From the NCBI RefSeq assembly GCF_021742065.1, contig NZ_JAKKIE010000091.1:1-9024 (forward strand): a stretch of DNA of 9,024 bases. Reading direction: 5' to 3'. The notes beneath the pieces are model-generated. The model saw nothing but the letters and a program-made list of their open reading frames with translations, had not been told where the DNA came from and ran no database searches. The translations under genes were made by a program, and so were the position numbers. How positions within the stretch are numbered: the first letter of the stretch is position 1; every line of letters begins with the position of its first letter. This stretch comes from Rhizorhapis sp. SPR117 (GTDB lineage: Bacteria > Pseudomonadota > Alphaproteobacteria > Sphingomonadales > Sphingomonadaceae). Below, piece after piece: positions 1-5,437 of this stretch.

Positions 1-83
1 CAGTCGAGCATGAAGATCGAGCGTTCGAGGCGGCCAAGCTCGCGCAGCGCGAGGGCTAGTCCGTTCTGTCGCGGATAGCGCCT
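1..83 (-). pseudogene. Tn3-family transposase (TnpA) internal fragment
   Basis: The minus strand reads RRYPRQNGLALALRELGR and then LERSIFMLD up to the window edge. This matches the late part of Tn3-family DDE transposases, in which a YPRQNGLA..LRELGRIERTLF.LDW block precedes the conserved C-terminal region. An in-frame stop (TAG, 84-86) lies immediately upstream, so the N-terminal ~85% of a ~1000-residue TnpA is missing. The rest, if present, continues beyond position 1. The break is inside the gene and not at a transposon terminal repeat, so it records a deletion or recombination event. The family call is from memory of the motif and rests on 27 residues. Confidence 0.6.
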
Positions 84-225
84 CTACCTGTTCGCGGGAG
101 AGCCCCGCGTCGATGACGCAGATATCAACTGCATTCGACTCAGGAAATTGCCGAATGGAAGCGATCAGCTCTTGAAGAAGTGGGTAATAGTTGGCGTCGC
201 AGCCCGTAACAATGGTCGTCTTCAT
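84..225 (-). pseudogene. N-terminal fragment of a glycosyltransferase-like protein
   Basis: An ATG at 225 opens a frame MKTTIVTGCDANYYPLLQEL..SIRQFPES..VDICVIDAGLSREQ. Its beta-strand, TGCD, then helix beginning resembles the start of GT-A type sugar transferases, in which a short strand is followed by an NYYPLL...SIR helix and a second V.ICVID strand. After about residue 47 the same DNA reads better as Tn3 transposase in another frame. The formal frame stays open to position 1 but is low-complexity out-of-frame sequence (SPRAARAWPP). I read it as a gene beheaded by a transposon rearrangement. A weak AGG lies ~9 bases before the ATG. The glycosyltransferase assignment is tentative; truncation is better supported than function. 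Confidence 0.45.
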
Positions 226-267
226 AATTGCCTGTTCTTGTTATTATGTTTGACGAAGAATAGAAAA

Positions 268-287
268 AAATGGCCGCTAAGCCATTT
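268..287 (-). terminator. AT-rich hairpin with a T run on the minus strand
   Basis: Arms AAATGGC (268-274) and GCCATTT (281-287) are perfect complements around a 6-base loop. Read on the minus strand the stem is followed by further Ts (GCCATTTTTTTCTATT), the layout of an intrinsic terminator. It lies ~40 bases upstream of the truncated glycosyltransferase start, so it could terminate transcripts entering from the IS91 remnant or act as a leader attenuator. The stem is short and only moderately GC-rich. Confidence 0.35.
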
Positions 288-321
288 ATATTATTGCATT
301 TTACGTAATGTCCCGTGCTTT

Positions 322-337
322 TGTGCACAGGTGCACA
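322..337. promoter_or_regulatory. Perfect palindrome TGTGCAC-AG-GTGCACA
   Basis: Two 7-base arms form an exact inverted repeat with a 2-base spacer in the AT-rich leader upstream of the truncated gene at 225. Size and symmetry suit a dimeric repressor operator. No regulator is identifiable from the sequence, and the downstream gene is broken, so the site may be a relic. Confidence 0.3.
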
Positions 338-340
338 TTT

Positions 341-592
341 CTAAAGCCGGATATTGGCGCGCCCGGCAAAAGCCGAAATGGGTTCTAGGGCTATACGGCA
401 GGAGTTGTAGGCAATGCGGCTGTGCGCGCAATCTTCGCAGGACTCGACATGACCGCCAAGCGCGGCGGTCCGGCACAGCTCGATCGCCGCCAGGACACGG
501 CGCTCCACCCGGCCGAGATGACCGTCATGGGTGGAGCGATAGACAGGACCGTGGCGGCGGAAGACATCCGCCACCTCCAATGCGGGCCGCAT
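341..592 (-). pseudogene. IS91-family transposase, N-terminal zinc-binding part only
   Basis: The frame starts MRPALEVADVFRRHGPVYR and continues LGRVERRVLAAIELCRTAALGGHVE.C.DC..SRIAYNSCR. This is the N-terminal zinc-binding region of IS91-type HUH (Y2) transposases. Intact proteins go on with NRHCPKCQ and are ~380-400 residues long. Here homology stops after NSCR (residue 66, about position 395), and a foreign tail IALEPISAFAGRANIRL leads to a stop. The HUH and catalytic tyrosine region is absent, so it cannot be an active transposase. The start is supported by GAGG about 10 bases upstream and by its place 9 bases after the recombinase stop, the usual order of this two-gene IS91 unit. Confidence 0.8.
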
Positions 593-601
593 GGCGCCGC
601 C

Positions 602-1471
602 TCAGGCCGGTGGCACCACTTCGAGGCGGAGGCGATCGAGCGGACTCTGCGTGCTTGCGATCGTCGTCGTCGCGACATGGGTATAGCGCGCCGTCGTCGA
701 CAGGCTGTTGTGCCCGAGCAAAACCTGGATGATCCGGATATCCACCCCACTCTCGAGCAGATGGGTGGCGAAGCTGTGGCGCAGCGTGTGCACGCTCACC
801 TTCTTGGTCAATCCTGCCGCCTTGGTTGCGGAACGGCAAGCAGCATGCAGCACCTGCACGTCGATCGGCTTGTCGCCGCGTCCGGGAAACAACCAGTCCG
901 CAGGCCGCACCAGGCGCCAGTAGGTCCGCAAAATGCCGAGCAGTTGCGGTGACAGCATGACCGTGCGGTCCTTGGCGCCCTTGCCATGACGGACCTGGAT
1001 CACCATCCGCTTGCTGTCGATATCCGCGACCTTCAGGCTTACCGCCTCCGATGCGCGCAATCCCGCGGCATAGGCTGTGGTCAGCACGGTGCGCGCCTTC
1101 AGCGACGGCACGGCCTCAAGGAAGCGCACGACCTCGTCGGCGCTCAAGATCGCCGGCAACTTGCGTGGCGTGCGGGCATAGGCAATCCGCTCGGGAATCT
1201 CGGCCCGGTCAAGCGTCACGCCATAAAAGAAACGAAGCGCACAGACGGTCTGGTTGAGCGCAGGCCAAGAAATGCCCTGCGATACCAGATACACCTGAAA
1301 GGCGCGGACATCCTCCAACCCCAGCCGGTCCGGCGAACGGCCGAAATACCGACTGAACTTCGTCACGGCATGGAGGTAGGATCGCTGGGTGGCTGGCGAC
1401 AGGTTACGAAGCGTCATGTCGTCGATCATGCGACGACGCAGCGGGCTCACCGCTGCCGGGGCGTCGGTCAT
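602..1471 (-). CDS. Tyrosine site-specific recombinase (XerC/D-like integrase)
   Basis: This 289-residue protein has the complete two-domain layout of phage-integrase-type recombinases. The N-terminal SAM-like DNA-binding domain (about residues 15-95) contains LSPATQRSYLHAVTKF. The catalytic domain has Arg139 (AGLRASEAV), Lys164 (HGKGAKDR), His228 and Arg231 (HTLRHSFATHLLE), His254 (LLGHNSLSTT) and the nucleophile Tyr263 (ARYTHV). All catalytic residues are present, so the enzyme is probably intact. AGGAG (1480-1484) sits 8 bases before the ATG. Its stop is 9 bases from the IS91 transposase start, which suggests one transcript. In such elements it is thought to assist the transposon, for example in resolving intermediates; its exact substrate cannot be told from sequence. 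It is not the housekeeping XerC/XerD, given its mobile context and short C-terminus. Confidence 0.88.
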   Translation of the reverse strand: MTDAPAAVSPLRRRMIDDMTLRNLSPATQRSYLHAVTKFSRYFGRSPDRLGLEDVRAFQVYLVSQGISWPALNQTVCALRFFYGVTLDRAEIPERIAYARTPRKLPAILSADEVVRFLEAVPSLKARTVLTTAYAAGLRASEAVSLKVADIDSKRMVIQVRHGKGAKDRTVMLSPQLLGILRTYWRLVRPADWLFPGRGDKPIDVQVLHAACRSATKAAGLTKKVSVHTLRHSFATHLLESGVDIRIIQVLLGHNSLSTTARYTHVATTTIASTQSPLDRLRLEVVPPA

Positions 1472-1489
1472 GGGTTGGTCTCCTGATCA

Positions 1490-1535
1490 GAAGTGGGTCT
1501 CAGCAACCACAACTTCCCATCAGGAGGCTGCTCCT
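1490..1535. repeat. Two short palindromes upstream of the recombinase
   Basis: The first is imperfect: GAAG-TGG at 1490-1496 faces CCAC-AA-CTTC at 1507-1516. The second is AGGAG (1522-1526), loop GCTG, CTCCT (1531-1535). They lie just outside the recombinase gene, where the distal end of the IS91-like unit should be, and may belong to the element end or to the leader of its transcript. Stems of 4-5 bases are weak evidence on their own. Confidence 0.25.
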
Positions 1536-1746
1536 CCAAACACGCTCCTCTCCCGCGTCAGCGGGTTAGTTCAATCCTGAATGTCGATCCGTCCTAGAAA
1601 AGCCGCCGTTTTCCAAATCTCAACCTGGCACCAAAGCGCCTGAAATTCAATAGCTTGTTGTGTCTTTGGCAATGGTGATATGGCGATGCAATGATTTCTT
1701 AACCTGCGGCGATTAAGGTTAATTTCTGTAAAGGGGCCGTGTGATT

Positions 1747-1776
1747 GAGCTTTGCCGCTGGGGATCGGCGAAGCTC
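1747..1776 (+). repeat. Hairpin A of a related pair
   Basis: GAGCTTTGCCG (1747-1757) faces CGGCGAAGCTC (1766-1776) around the loop CTGGGGAT. Ten pairs are Watson-Crick and the seventh is T-G, which is a stable pair only if the + strand is the RNA. A second copy lies 269 bases further on. No T run follows, so it is not a classical terminator. Confidence 0.5.
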
Positions 1777-1795
1777 ACACTAGGGCAGCATCAAC

Positions 1796-1810
1796 CGCCA
1801 CTTCGTGGCG
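1796..1810. repeat. Small perfect hairpin next to hairpin A
   Basis: CGCCAC (1796-1801) and GTGGCG (1805-1810) form a 6-base stem with a TTC loop, 19 bases after hairpin A. It could be the second stem of a small structured RNA. Alone it would be unremarkable. Confidence 0.3.
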
Positions 1811-2015
1811 CCCATAGAACCTTGCCGCGCTCTCACTGCACGCTCGCCTTGCCGTTGCCCGGTTCGTCCGCGATCGATCTGAGCACAGGCGCAACATGAA
1901 CCAGCCAAAGAAGGGCTCAGGCAGGGTTGATCTATGGCAAATGGAGCAGCGATTGGTCTTTCTTTGTTAATCATTATCGCCTATTAATCAATAAGTTCGA
2001 TGGAACCGAGGTATT

Positions 2016-2045
2016 GAGCTTCGCCGTTGTGGGGCGGCGAGGCTC
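2016..2045 (+). repeat. Hairpin B of a related pair
   Basis: GAGCTTCGCCG (2016-2026) faces CGGCGAGGCTC (2035-2045) around the loop TTGTGGGG. It repeats hairpin A in arm length, loop length and a loop GGGG, and both are preceded by ATT. Here the fifth pair is T-G and the seventh is C-G; in A the fifth is T-A and the seventh T-G. Both substitutions keep pairing in a + strand RNA. It lies 159 bases upstream of the sigma-54 activator start. Confidence 0.5.
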
Positions 2046-2203
2046 CCTTGCATTTGTGATCGCATAGCCGGACAACCCCGCAGATGCGTTGAAGAGCGCC
2101 CCCGTGCGAAAGCGCTCATGATATTGTCGGCCGGATCGCGAGCGCTCGACCCCGAACGGGCACGGCGTTTTGAACAGCGATCAACGACAGCGCACGGGCA
2201 GCC

Positions 2204-3313
2204 ATGGCCGCCCGTCAGGGCAAATTTCCAAGGATGCAAGCGCGCGAAAAGATGGCTGGAGCGATAAAAACAGACGCACAGGACGAGGCGTGGCTGGAAG
2301 GCGTCGTCATTGGCGATAGCGGGGCGATCTCCAGGGTCAGGGATCTGATATGGCAAGTTGCACGGACCGACGCTTCGGTGATGATCACCGGACCATCCGG
2401 CAGCGGCAAGGAAATCGTCGCAACGGCGATTCATCTTGCAAGCGCGCGGGCGCGCAACCACTTCATCGCGGTCAACTGCGGCGCCATTCCACGCGACCTA
2501 CTTGAGTCCCAATTGTTCGGGCATGAAAAAGGCAGTTTCACCGGCGCGATCGCGCAACGCCGGGGACGGTTCGAAGACGCCCACGGGGGCTCGTTGTTTC
2601 TCGACGAAATTGGCGACATGCCTCCTGACATGCAGGTCAAGCTGCTGCGCGTCCTGGAGTCGCGGCAGATCGAGCGGGTCGGCGGTAGCTCCCCCATTCA
2701 CATTGACACAAGGGTCATTTCAGCGACCCACCAGAATTTGGAGGAGCGAATCGACAAGGGGCAGTTCCGCGAGGATCTCTACTATCGACTCGCGGTATTC
2801 CCGATCCATTTGCCGCCCCTGCGCGATCGGCCGGAAGATGTGCCCGCGTTAATCCAGTTCTTTCTTGCAAAGATGGCCACCCCCGAAACCATCCTGAGCT
2901 TTACGCCCGGGGCGATGGCGCGTCTCATCACGCATGAATGGCTCGGCAATGTGCGTGAGCTGCGCAATGTGGTGGAACGGGCTATTATCCTGTTTCCCAA
3001 CATGCAGATCGGCGCCGATCAGGTGGAAGCGCTCTTCCGCCGGCGCCACAGCAATGCGCCGACGACGGAGCTGATCCAGCAGTCACTACCAGCCATGCCT
3101 TCGGCTGACTTCTCCGCCGCGATCGGCGCTGATGGCATCGACCTGAAACAGCATCTCGCGGAGATCGAGAGGCGGTATATCGCCGCAGCGCTGACCCAGG
3201 CCGACGGCGTCATTGCCGATGCCGCGCGCCTGTTATCCATGCAACGCACAACGTTCATAGAAAAGATGAAAAGGCTCGACGTCCAAAAGGGGGACGGACT
3301 CAGTGAGGCTTGA
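2204..3313 (+). CDS. Sigma-54-dependent activator, FleQ/FlrA-like, without receiver domain
   Basis: This is an AAA+ enhancer-binding protein that uses ATP to open promoters bound by sigma-54 RNA polymerase. Walker A is GPSGSGKE (63-70). The sigma-54 contact loop is GSFTGA (110-115), a Ser variant of GAFTGA. Walker B is SLFLDE (130-135), arginine fingers lie in FREDLYYRL (Arg189, Arg195), and sensor II is WLGNVRELRN (246-255). The C-terminus has a Fis-type helix-turn-helix (about 320-360), DLKQHLAEIE..GVIADAARLLSMQRTTFIEKMKRL, closely resembling the LKEHL..RTTLVEKM ending of FleQ/FlrA flagellar regulators. Only ~35 residues precede the AAA+ domain, so there is no response-receiver domain; full FleQ is ~490 residues. 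The start at 2204 is the first ATG after an in-frame stop at 2171 but has no good ribosome site; ATGs at 2234 and 2252 are possible. A role in motility or surface growth is inferred from the C-terminus; no flagellar genes adjoin it. Confidence 0.85.
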   Translation: MAARQGKFPRMQAREKMAGAIKTDAQDEAWLEGVVIGDSGAISRVRDLIWQVARTDASVMITGPSGSGKEIVATAIHLASARARNHFIAVNCGAIPRDLLESQLFGHEKGSFTGAIAQRRGRFEDAHGGSLFLDEIGDMPPDMQVKLLRVLESRQIERVGGSSPIHIDTRVISATHQNLEERIDKGQFREDLYYRLAVFPIHLPPLRDRPEDVPALIQFFLAKMATPETILSFTPGAMARLITHEWLGNVRELRNVVERAIILFPNMQIGADQVEALFRRRHSNAPTTELIQQSLPAMPSADFSAAIGADGIDLKQHLAEIERRYIAAALTQADGVIADAARLLSMQRTTFIEKMKRLDVQKGDGLSEA

Positions 3314-3420
3314 GCGTCGCAAACCGCCGCGATGGAATGACTGGCGACCTAAAAGACATTGCGGAAATTCGCTAATGGGCTTTTGCGGGTTTGCCGAATG
3401 ACTAGCCCTGCCTTGTCAAC

Positions 3421-3457
3421 AAAACGGTCGTCTGGTTGACAGGCGACCGTTTTTTTT
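3421..3457 (+). terminator. Strong Rho-independent terminator after the sigma-54 activator
   Basis: AAAACGGTCGTCTG (3421-3434) pairs with CAGGCGACCGTTTT (3440-3453) around the loop GTTGA, with a single T-G pair in the stem. An uninterrupted run of eight Ts (3450-3457) follows. It ends the transcript of the activator 108 bases after its stop. The A-rich left side gives some terminator character on the minus strand too. Confidence 0.85.
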
Positions 3458-3466
3458 CGTTACTAT
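3436..3466 (+). promoter_or_regulatory. Putative sigma-70 promoter for clpS, embedded in the terminator
   Basis: TTGACA (3436-3441) is a perfect -35 box and TACTAT (3461-3466) a good -10 box, with a 19-base spacer that is slightly long. Transcription would start near 3473, about 55-60 bases before the preferred clpS start. The -35 box occupies the loop and first right-arm bases of the terminator hairpin. Confidence 0.5.
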
Positions 3467-3530
3467 AGGGCCGTTAACCCTGTCTTCCCCCTTGCCCTTG
3501 CCACGGACCATGCCATATCCTGCTGGACGC

Positions 3531-3893
3531 ATGAACCAACTGAGCGACATATTAGCCGGCCCCGCCATGATGGCGACACGCAAGGGCGACGAGGATGGCA
3601 GCAATCTGGGCGTTGCCACCCGCACACGTACGCGCACCAAAAAGCCATCGCCCTACAAGGTGCTGATGCTGAACGACGATTATACGCCTATGGAATTCGT
3701 CGTCCTGGTTCTGCAGCGCTTTTTCAAGATGGATATGGAAGAGGCGACTCGCATCATGCTCCACGTGCATCAGCGCGGCGTGGGCGTATGCGGGGTATTC
3801 AGCTATGAAGTTGCTGAAACCAAGGTCAGTCAGGTCATGGACTTCGCGCGCGAGAATCAGCACCCCTTGCAGTGCACGTTGGAGAAGGCATAG
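3531..3893 (+). CDS. clpS: ATP-dependent Clp protease adaptor ClpS
   Basis: ClpS binds N-degron substrates (Phe, Leu, Trp or Tyr N-termini) and hands them to the ClpA unfoldase of ClpAP in the cytoplasm. The 120-residue protein has a flexible basic arm (TRTRTRTKK, 30-38) and then the folded core [17 protein letters not shown]. Asn48, Asp49, Asp50 and gatekeeper Met54 form the N-degron pocket, with His80 (LHVHQRG) as the conserved pocket histidine and [15 protein letters not shown] after it. The C-terminus LQCTLEKA is complete. Start choice is uncertain. The ATG at 3531 gives the usual alphaproteobacterial length with only a weak GGA before it; in-frame alternatives are TTG 3492, ATG 3510 and ATG 3567. 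No clpA follows in this window; the DNA after the stop is a hairpin and gene debris. Confidence 0.93.
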   Translation: MNQLSDILAGPAMMATRKGDEDGSNLGVATRTRTRTKKPSPYKVLMLNDDYTPMEFVVLVLQRFFKMDMEEATRIMLHVHQRGVGVCGVFSYEVAETKVSQVMDFARENQHPLQCTLEKA

Positions 3894-3902
3894 AAAAACC
3901 AG

Positions 3903-3956
3903 ACCCTCCGTTTCCGGCGACCTCGCAACAGCTTCATTGCGGGCGGAAAGGAGGGT
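3903..3956. promoter_or_regulatory. Nested hairpin: SD-sequestering leader or minus-strand terminator
   Basis: Outer stem: ACCCTCC (3903-3909) with GGAGGGT (3950-3956), then after one bulged G (3910) TTTCCG (3911-3916) with CGGAAA (3944-3949). Inner stem: CGCAA (3924-3928) with TTGCG (3937-3941), loop CAGCTTCA. On the + strand the right arm contains AAGGAGGG, a perfect Shine-Dalgarno 7-8 bases before an ATG at 3963, so the stem would hide it. On the minus strand the stem is followed after four bases by TTTTT (3894-3899 region), which fits a terminator for rpmJ and the HAD remnant. The two readings are not exclusive. Confidence 0.55.
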
Positions 3957-3962
3957 TTGACG

Positions 3963-4028
3963 ATGATCGAGCTTGTGGCCACGAAAAGCGGGCCATTGCC
4001 CATTGGCTGGGAATTTCTGCAATCTTGA
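3963..4028 (+). CDS. 21-codon mini-ORF with a strong ribosome site
   Basis: The frame reads MIELVATKSGPLPIGWEFLQS and stops at TGA 4026-4028. AAGGAGG (3948-3954) lies at ideal spacing from the ATG, but inside the stem described at 3903-3956. I do not recognise the peptide. It could be a leader peptide, a real small protein, or the first codons of a gene whose remainder was lost in the deletion that also truncated the HAD gene from the other side. The ribosome site may also be a by-product of a purine-rich terminator arm. Confidence 0.3.
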   Translation: MIELVATKSGPLPIGWEFLQS

Positions 4029-4052
4029 ATTGCCCGACGGGGATGGCAATCT

Positions 4053-4223
4053 CTATGAGATGAGCGAGAAAAGGCGCATCTTCTTTTGCCACTGCGGCGT
4101 CACGACATCGCGCAGAAACGCATCGAGCGCCTGCTTGTCATCGATCAGGCGCTCGTACAGGAACCGGGGGTTCCAATCATAGAGGACATTGCCGACGTCA
4201 AATATGACGGCGGTTATGCCCAC
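4053..4223 (-). pseudogene. HAD-superfamily hydrolase, N-terminal fragment
   Basis: From a GTG at 4223 the frame reads GITAVIFDVGNVLYDWNPRFLYERL, continues DDKQALDAFLRDVVTPQW, and stops at 4053. The segment FDVGNVLYDWNPR is haloacid-dehalogenase motif I of subfamily IA in its DxG(N)V form, followed by the start of the helical cap. Intact relatives are ~200-230 residues. Here similarity ends near residue 46 (about position 4090), and ten unrelated residues (QKKMRLFSLIS) lead to a stop. The nucleophile Asp is kept, but motifs II-IV (Thr/Ser, Lys, Asp pair) are missing, so it should be inactive. It begins 8 bases after the rpmJ stop and was probably cotranscribed with it. Confidence 0.72.
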
Positions 4224-4230
4224 CGCTCGT

Positions 4231-4356
4231 TCAGCCCTGGCGAGCCTTGAACCGGCGGTTGGTCTTGTTGATCACATAGGTGCGACCGCGGCGACGGATC
4301 ACGCGGTTGTCGCGGTGACGGTCCTTGAGCGACTTCAGAGAATTGCGGATCTTCAT
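4231..4356 (-). CDS. rpmJ: 50S ribosomal protein L36, zinc-independent type
   Basis: The 41-residue product [41 protein letters not shown] is L36, a small basic protein of the large ribosomal subunit. It lacks the Cys/His zinc ligands of the ~38-residue standard form and matches the longer C-minus form (like E. coli YkgO) typical of alphaproteobacteria. It is complete from ATG to TGA, with GGAAG ~9 bases before the start. The HAD remnant follows immediately. A possible promoter on the minus strand is TTGACT then TAGGTG with a 17-base spacer, just downstream of galE. Confidence 0.95.
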   Translation of the reverse strand: MKIRNSLKSLKDRHRDNRVIRRRGRTYVINKTNRRFKARQG

Positions 4357-4429
4357 GTCGAAACGCTTCCAATAGCTTTGGTTTGTCAGAAATTTGAACG
4401 CCGCCACCTATGGGGACAACCGCTGAAAG

Positions 4430-5437
4430 TCAAGCGTCTCCTCTGATTTCGCTCAATTTCCGCTCCCAGGCGACGGCATGGCTGACAATCCGGTCCAGAT
4501 CGGCATGTTCAGGCTTCCAGGGAAAGCGCGCCATGATCGCCCGATTGTCGGAAATCAGCGAATCGGGATCGCCCGCGCGTCGGTCCCCCATCCGGCGTTC
4601 GATCGTCATGTTCGTCACCCGGTCAACCGCATCGAGCACCTCCAGCACCGAAAAGCCGCGACCATAGCCGCAGTTGAGAATATGATTTGTTGCAGGGTCG
4701 GCCATAAGGGCTTCGAGCGCCAGCACATGGGCGCGGGCAAGATCGGCAACATGAATATAATCGCGCACCCCAGTGCCGTCCGGCGTGTCATAATCGGTGC
4801 CGAACACGCTGACATGGCTTCGTTTGCCCAGGGCCGCTTCCACCGCGACCTTGATAAGATGCGTTGCACCTGCGGTCGATTGTCCCGTGCGAGCGAGCGG
4901 ATCGGCACCCGCGACGTTGAAATAGCGGAGCGCACAGAAATTGAAGTCATGCGCGTTCGATACGTCCTGCAGCATGATTTCGGTCATCAGCTTCGACATT
5001 CCATAGGGATTGATTGGCTGCTTGGGCGCGTCTTCACTCACCGGGCTTTCTTCGGGAATGCCATAGGTTGCCGCCGTCGAAGAAAAGATAAAATGCCGCA
5101 CATCGGTGCGTACCGCGCTTTCAATCAGCGCACGACTTTTGACGCTGTTATTATGATAATATTTCAGCGGGTTTTCGACCGATTCAGGGACGATGATCGA
5201 CCCTGCGAAGTGCATGATCGCCCGCACGCCCTGATCGATGATCCACTTTTCAACCAGCGCCTGATCTTCAATATCGCCTTGGATAAAGGCGACATCGTCC
5301 GGTACGGCCCAACGAAAGCCGGTGGTCAGATTGTCGATGACGGCTACGCCATATCCCGCATCGCGCAGGGCAAGCACGGCATGGCTGCCGATATAACCCG
5401 CGCCGCCCGTCACTAAAATTACCGGCTTGTCCGTCAT
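4430..5437 (-). CDS. galE: UDP-glucose 4-epimerase
   Basis: GalE interconverts UDP-glucose and UDP-galactose through a tightly bound NAD+, supplying galactose for surface polysaccharides. The 335-residue protein has the Rossmann motif TGGAGYIGSH (10-19), the NAD-ribose aspartate region VIDNL (33-37), FAGSIIVPESVENPLKYYHNN, the catalytic Ser/Thr region FSSTAATYG (118-126, Thr121 at the usual serine position) and the YGMSK pair Tyr145/Lys149. FNVAGADP (173-180) and GTGVRDYIHVADL are the UDP-sugar-binding segments. Length is normal (E. coli 338). AGGA lies 7-8 bases before the ATG. It is transcribed divergently from the lipoprotein operon, and rpmJ follows 73 bases after its stop. No clear intrinsic terminator is visible between them. 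Confidence 0.95.
   Translation of the reverse strand: MTDKPVILVTGGAGYIGSHAVLALRDAGYGVAVIDNLTTGFRWAVPDDVAFIQGDIEDQALVEKWIIDQGVRAIMHFAGSIIVPESVENPLKYYHNNSVKSRALIESAVRTDVRHFIFSSTAATYGIPEESPVSEDAPKQPINPYGMSKLMTEIMLQDVSNAHDFNFCALRYFNVAGADPLARTGQSTAGATHLIKVAVEAALGKRSHVSVFGTDYDTPDGTGVRDYIHVADLARAHVLALEALMADPATNHILNCGYGRGFSVLEVLDAVDRVTNMTIERRMGDRRAGDPDSLISDNRAIMARFPWKPEHADLDRIVSHAVAWERKLSEIRGDA

Larger units (their letters stand above)
395..1580 (-). mobile_element. Partial IS91-like element (recombinase plus truncated transposase)
   Basis: A tyrosine recombinase followed closely by an IS91 transposase start on the same strand is a recurring arrangement in alphaproteobacterial IS91-like elements. 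The transposase 3' part, and with it the oriIS end expected beyond that gene, is missing at about 395. The other (terIS-side) end should lie upstream of the recombinase, roughly 1500-1580. That region has short palindromes and the string GTTC, but I cannot fix the exact border. Without transposase and oriIS, rolling-circle movement in cis is not expected. Confidence 0.6.
1581..2203. other. 620-base gap without a convincing gene
   Basis: No frame here shows a recognisable protein. The longest minus frame (1780-1974) reads as low-complexity shadow sequence, and a 24-codon + frame at 1896-1970 has no clear ribosome site. The stretch does hold AT-rich TTAA-containing segments (1699-1730 and 1966-1990), two related hairpins (1747-1776 and 2016-2045) and a third small hairpin (1796-1810). 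It most likely contains the promoter and leader of the sigma-54 activator downstream and perhaps a non-coding RNA. Confidence 0.5.

Noticed and set aside
148..732. Long + strand frame across the IS91 remnant
   Set aside because: It is Arg/Pro-rich low-complexity shadow of the minus-strand transposase and recombinase genes.
1699..1722. CtrA-like TTAA boxes (also at 1966-1986 and 8923-8943)
   Set aside because: TTAA pairs occur, but none has the 7-base spacing of the CtrA consensus; AT-rich chance matches are likely.
1896..1970. 24-codon + strand ORF in the 620-base gap
   Set aside because: No convincing ribosome site and no recognisable peptide features.
2159..2173. Sigma-54 promoter-like GGCACG before the activator gene
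   Set aside because: The -24 half is good, but the -12 half reads TTTGA and lacks the essential GC, so it is not credible without mapping.
3456..3469. ACTATAGGG resembling a phage T7-type promoter core
   Set aside because: Only the last bases match; the upstream part of the phage promoter is absent, and the site fits a normal -10 box.
3552..4049. 165-codon minus-strand frame over clpS
   Set aside because: It is the antisense shadow of clpS extended into the scarred region, with no recognisable domain or ribosome site.
4478..5416. 312-codon + strand frame opposite galE
   Set aside because: It is a mirror of galE codons in GC-rich DNA with no family motif; galE is unmistakable on the minus strand.
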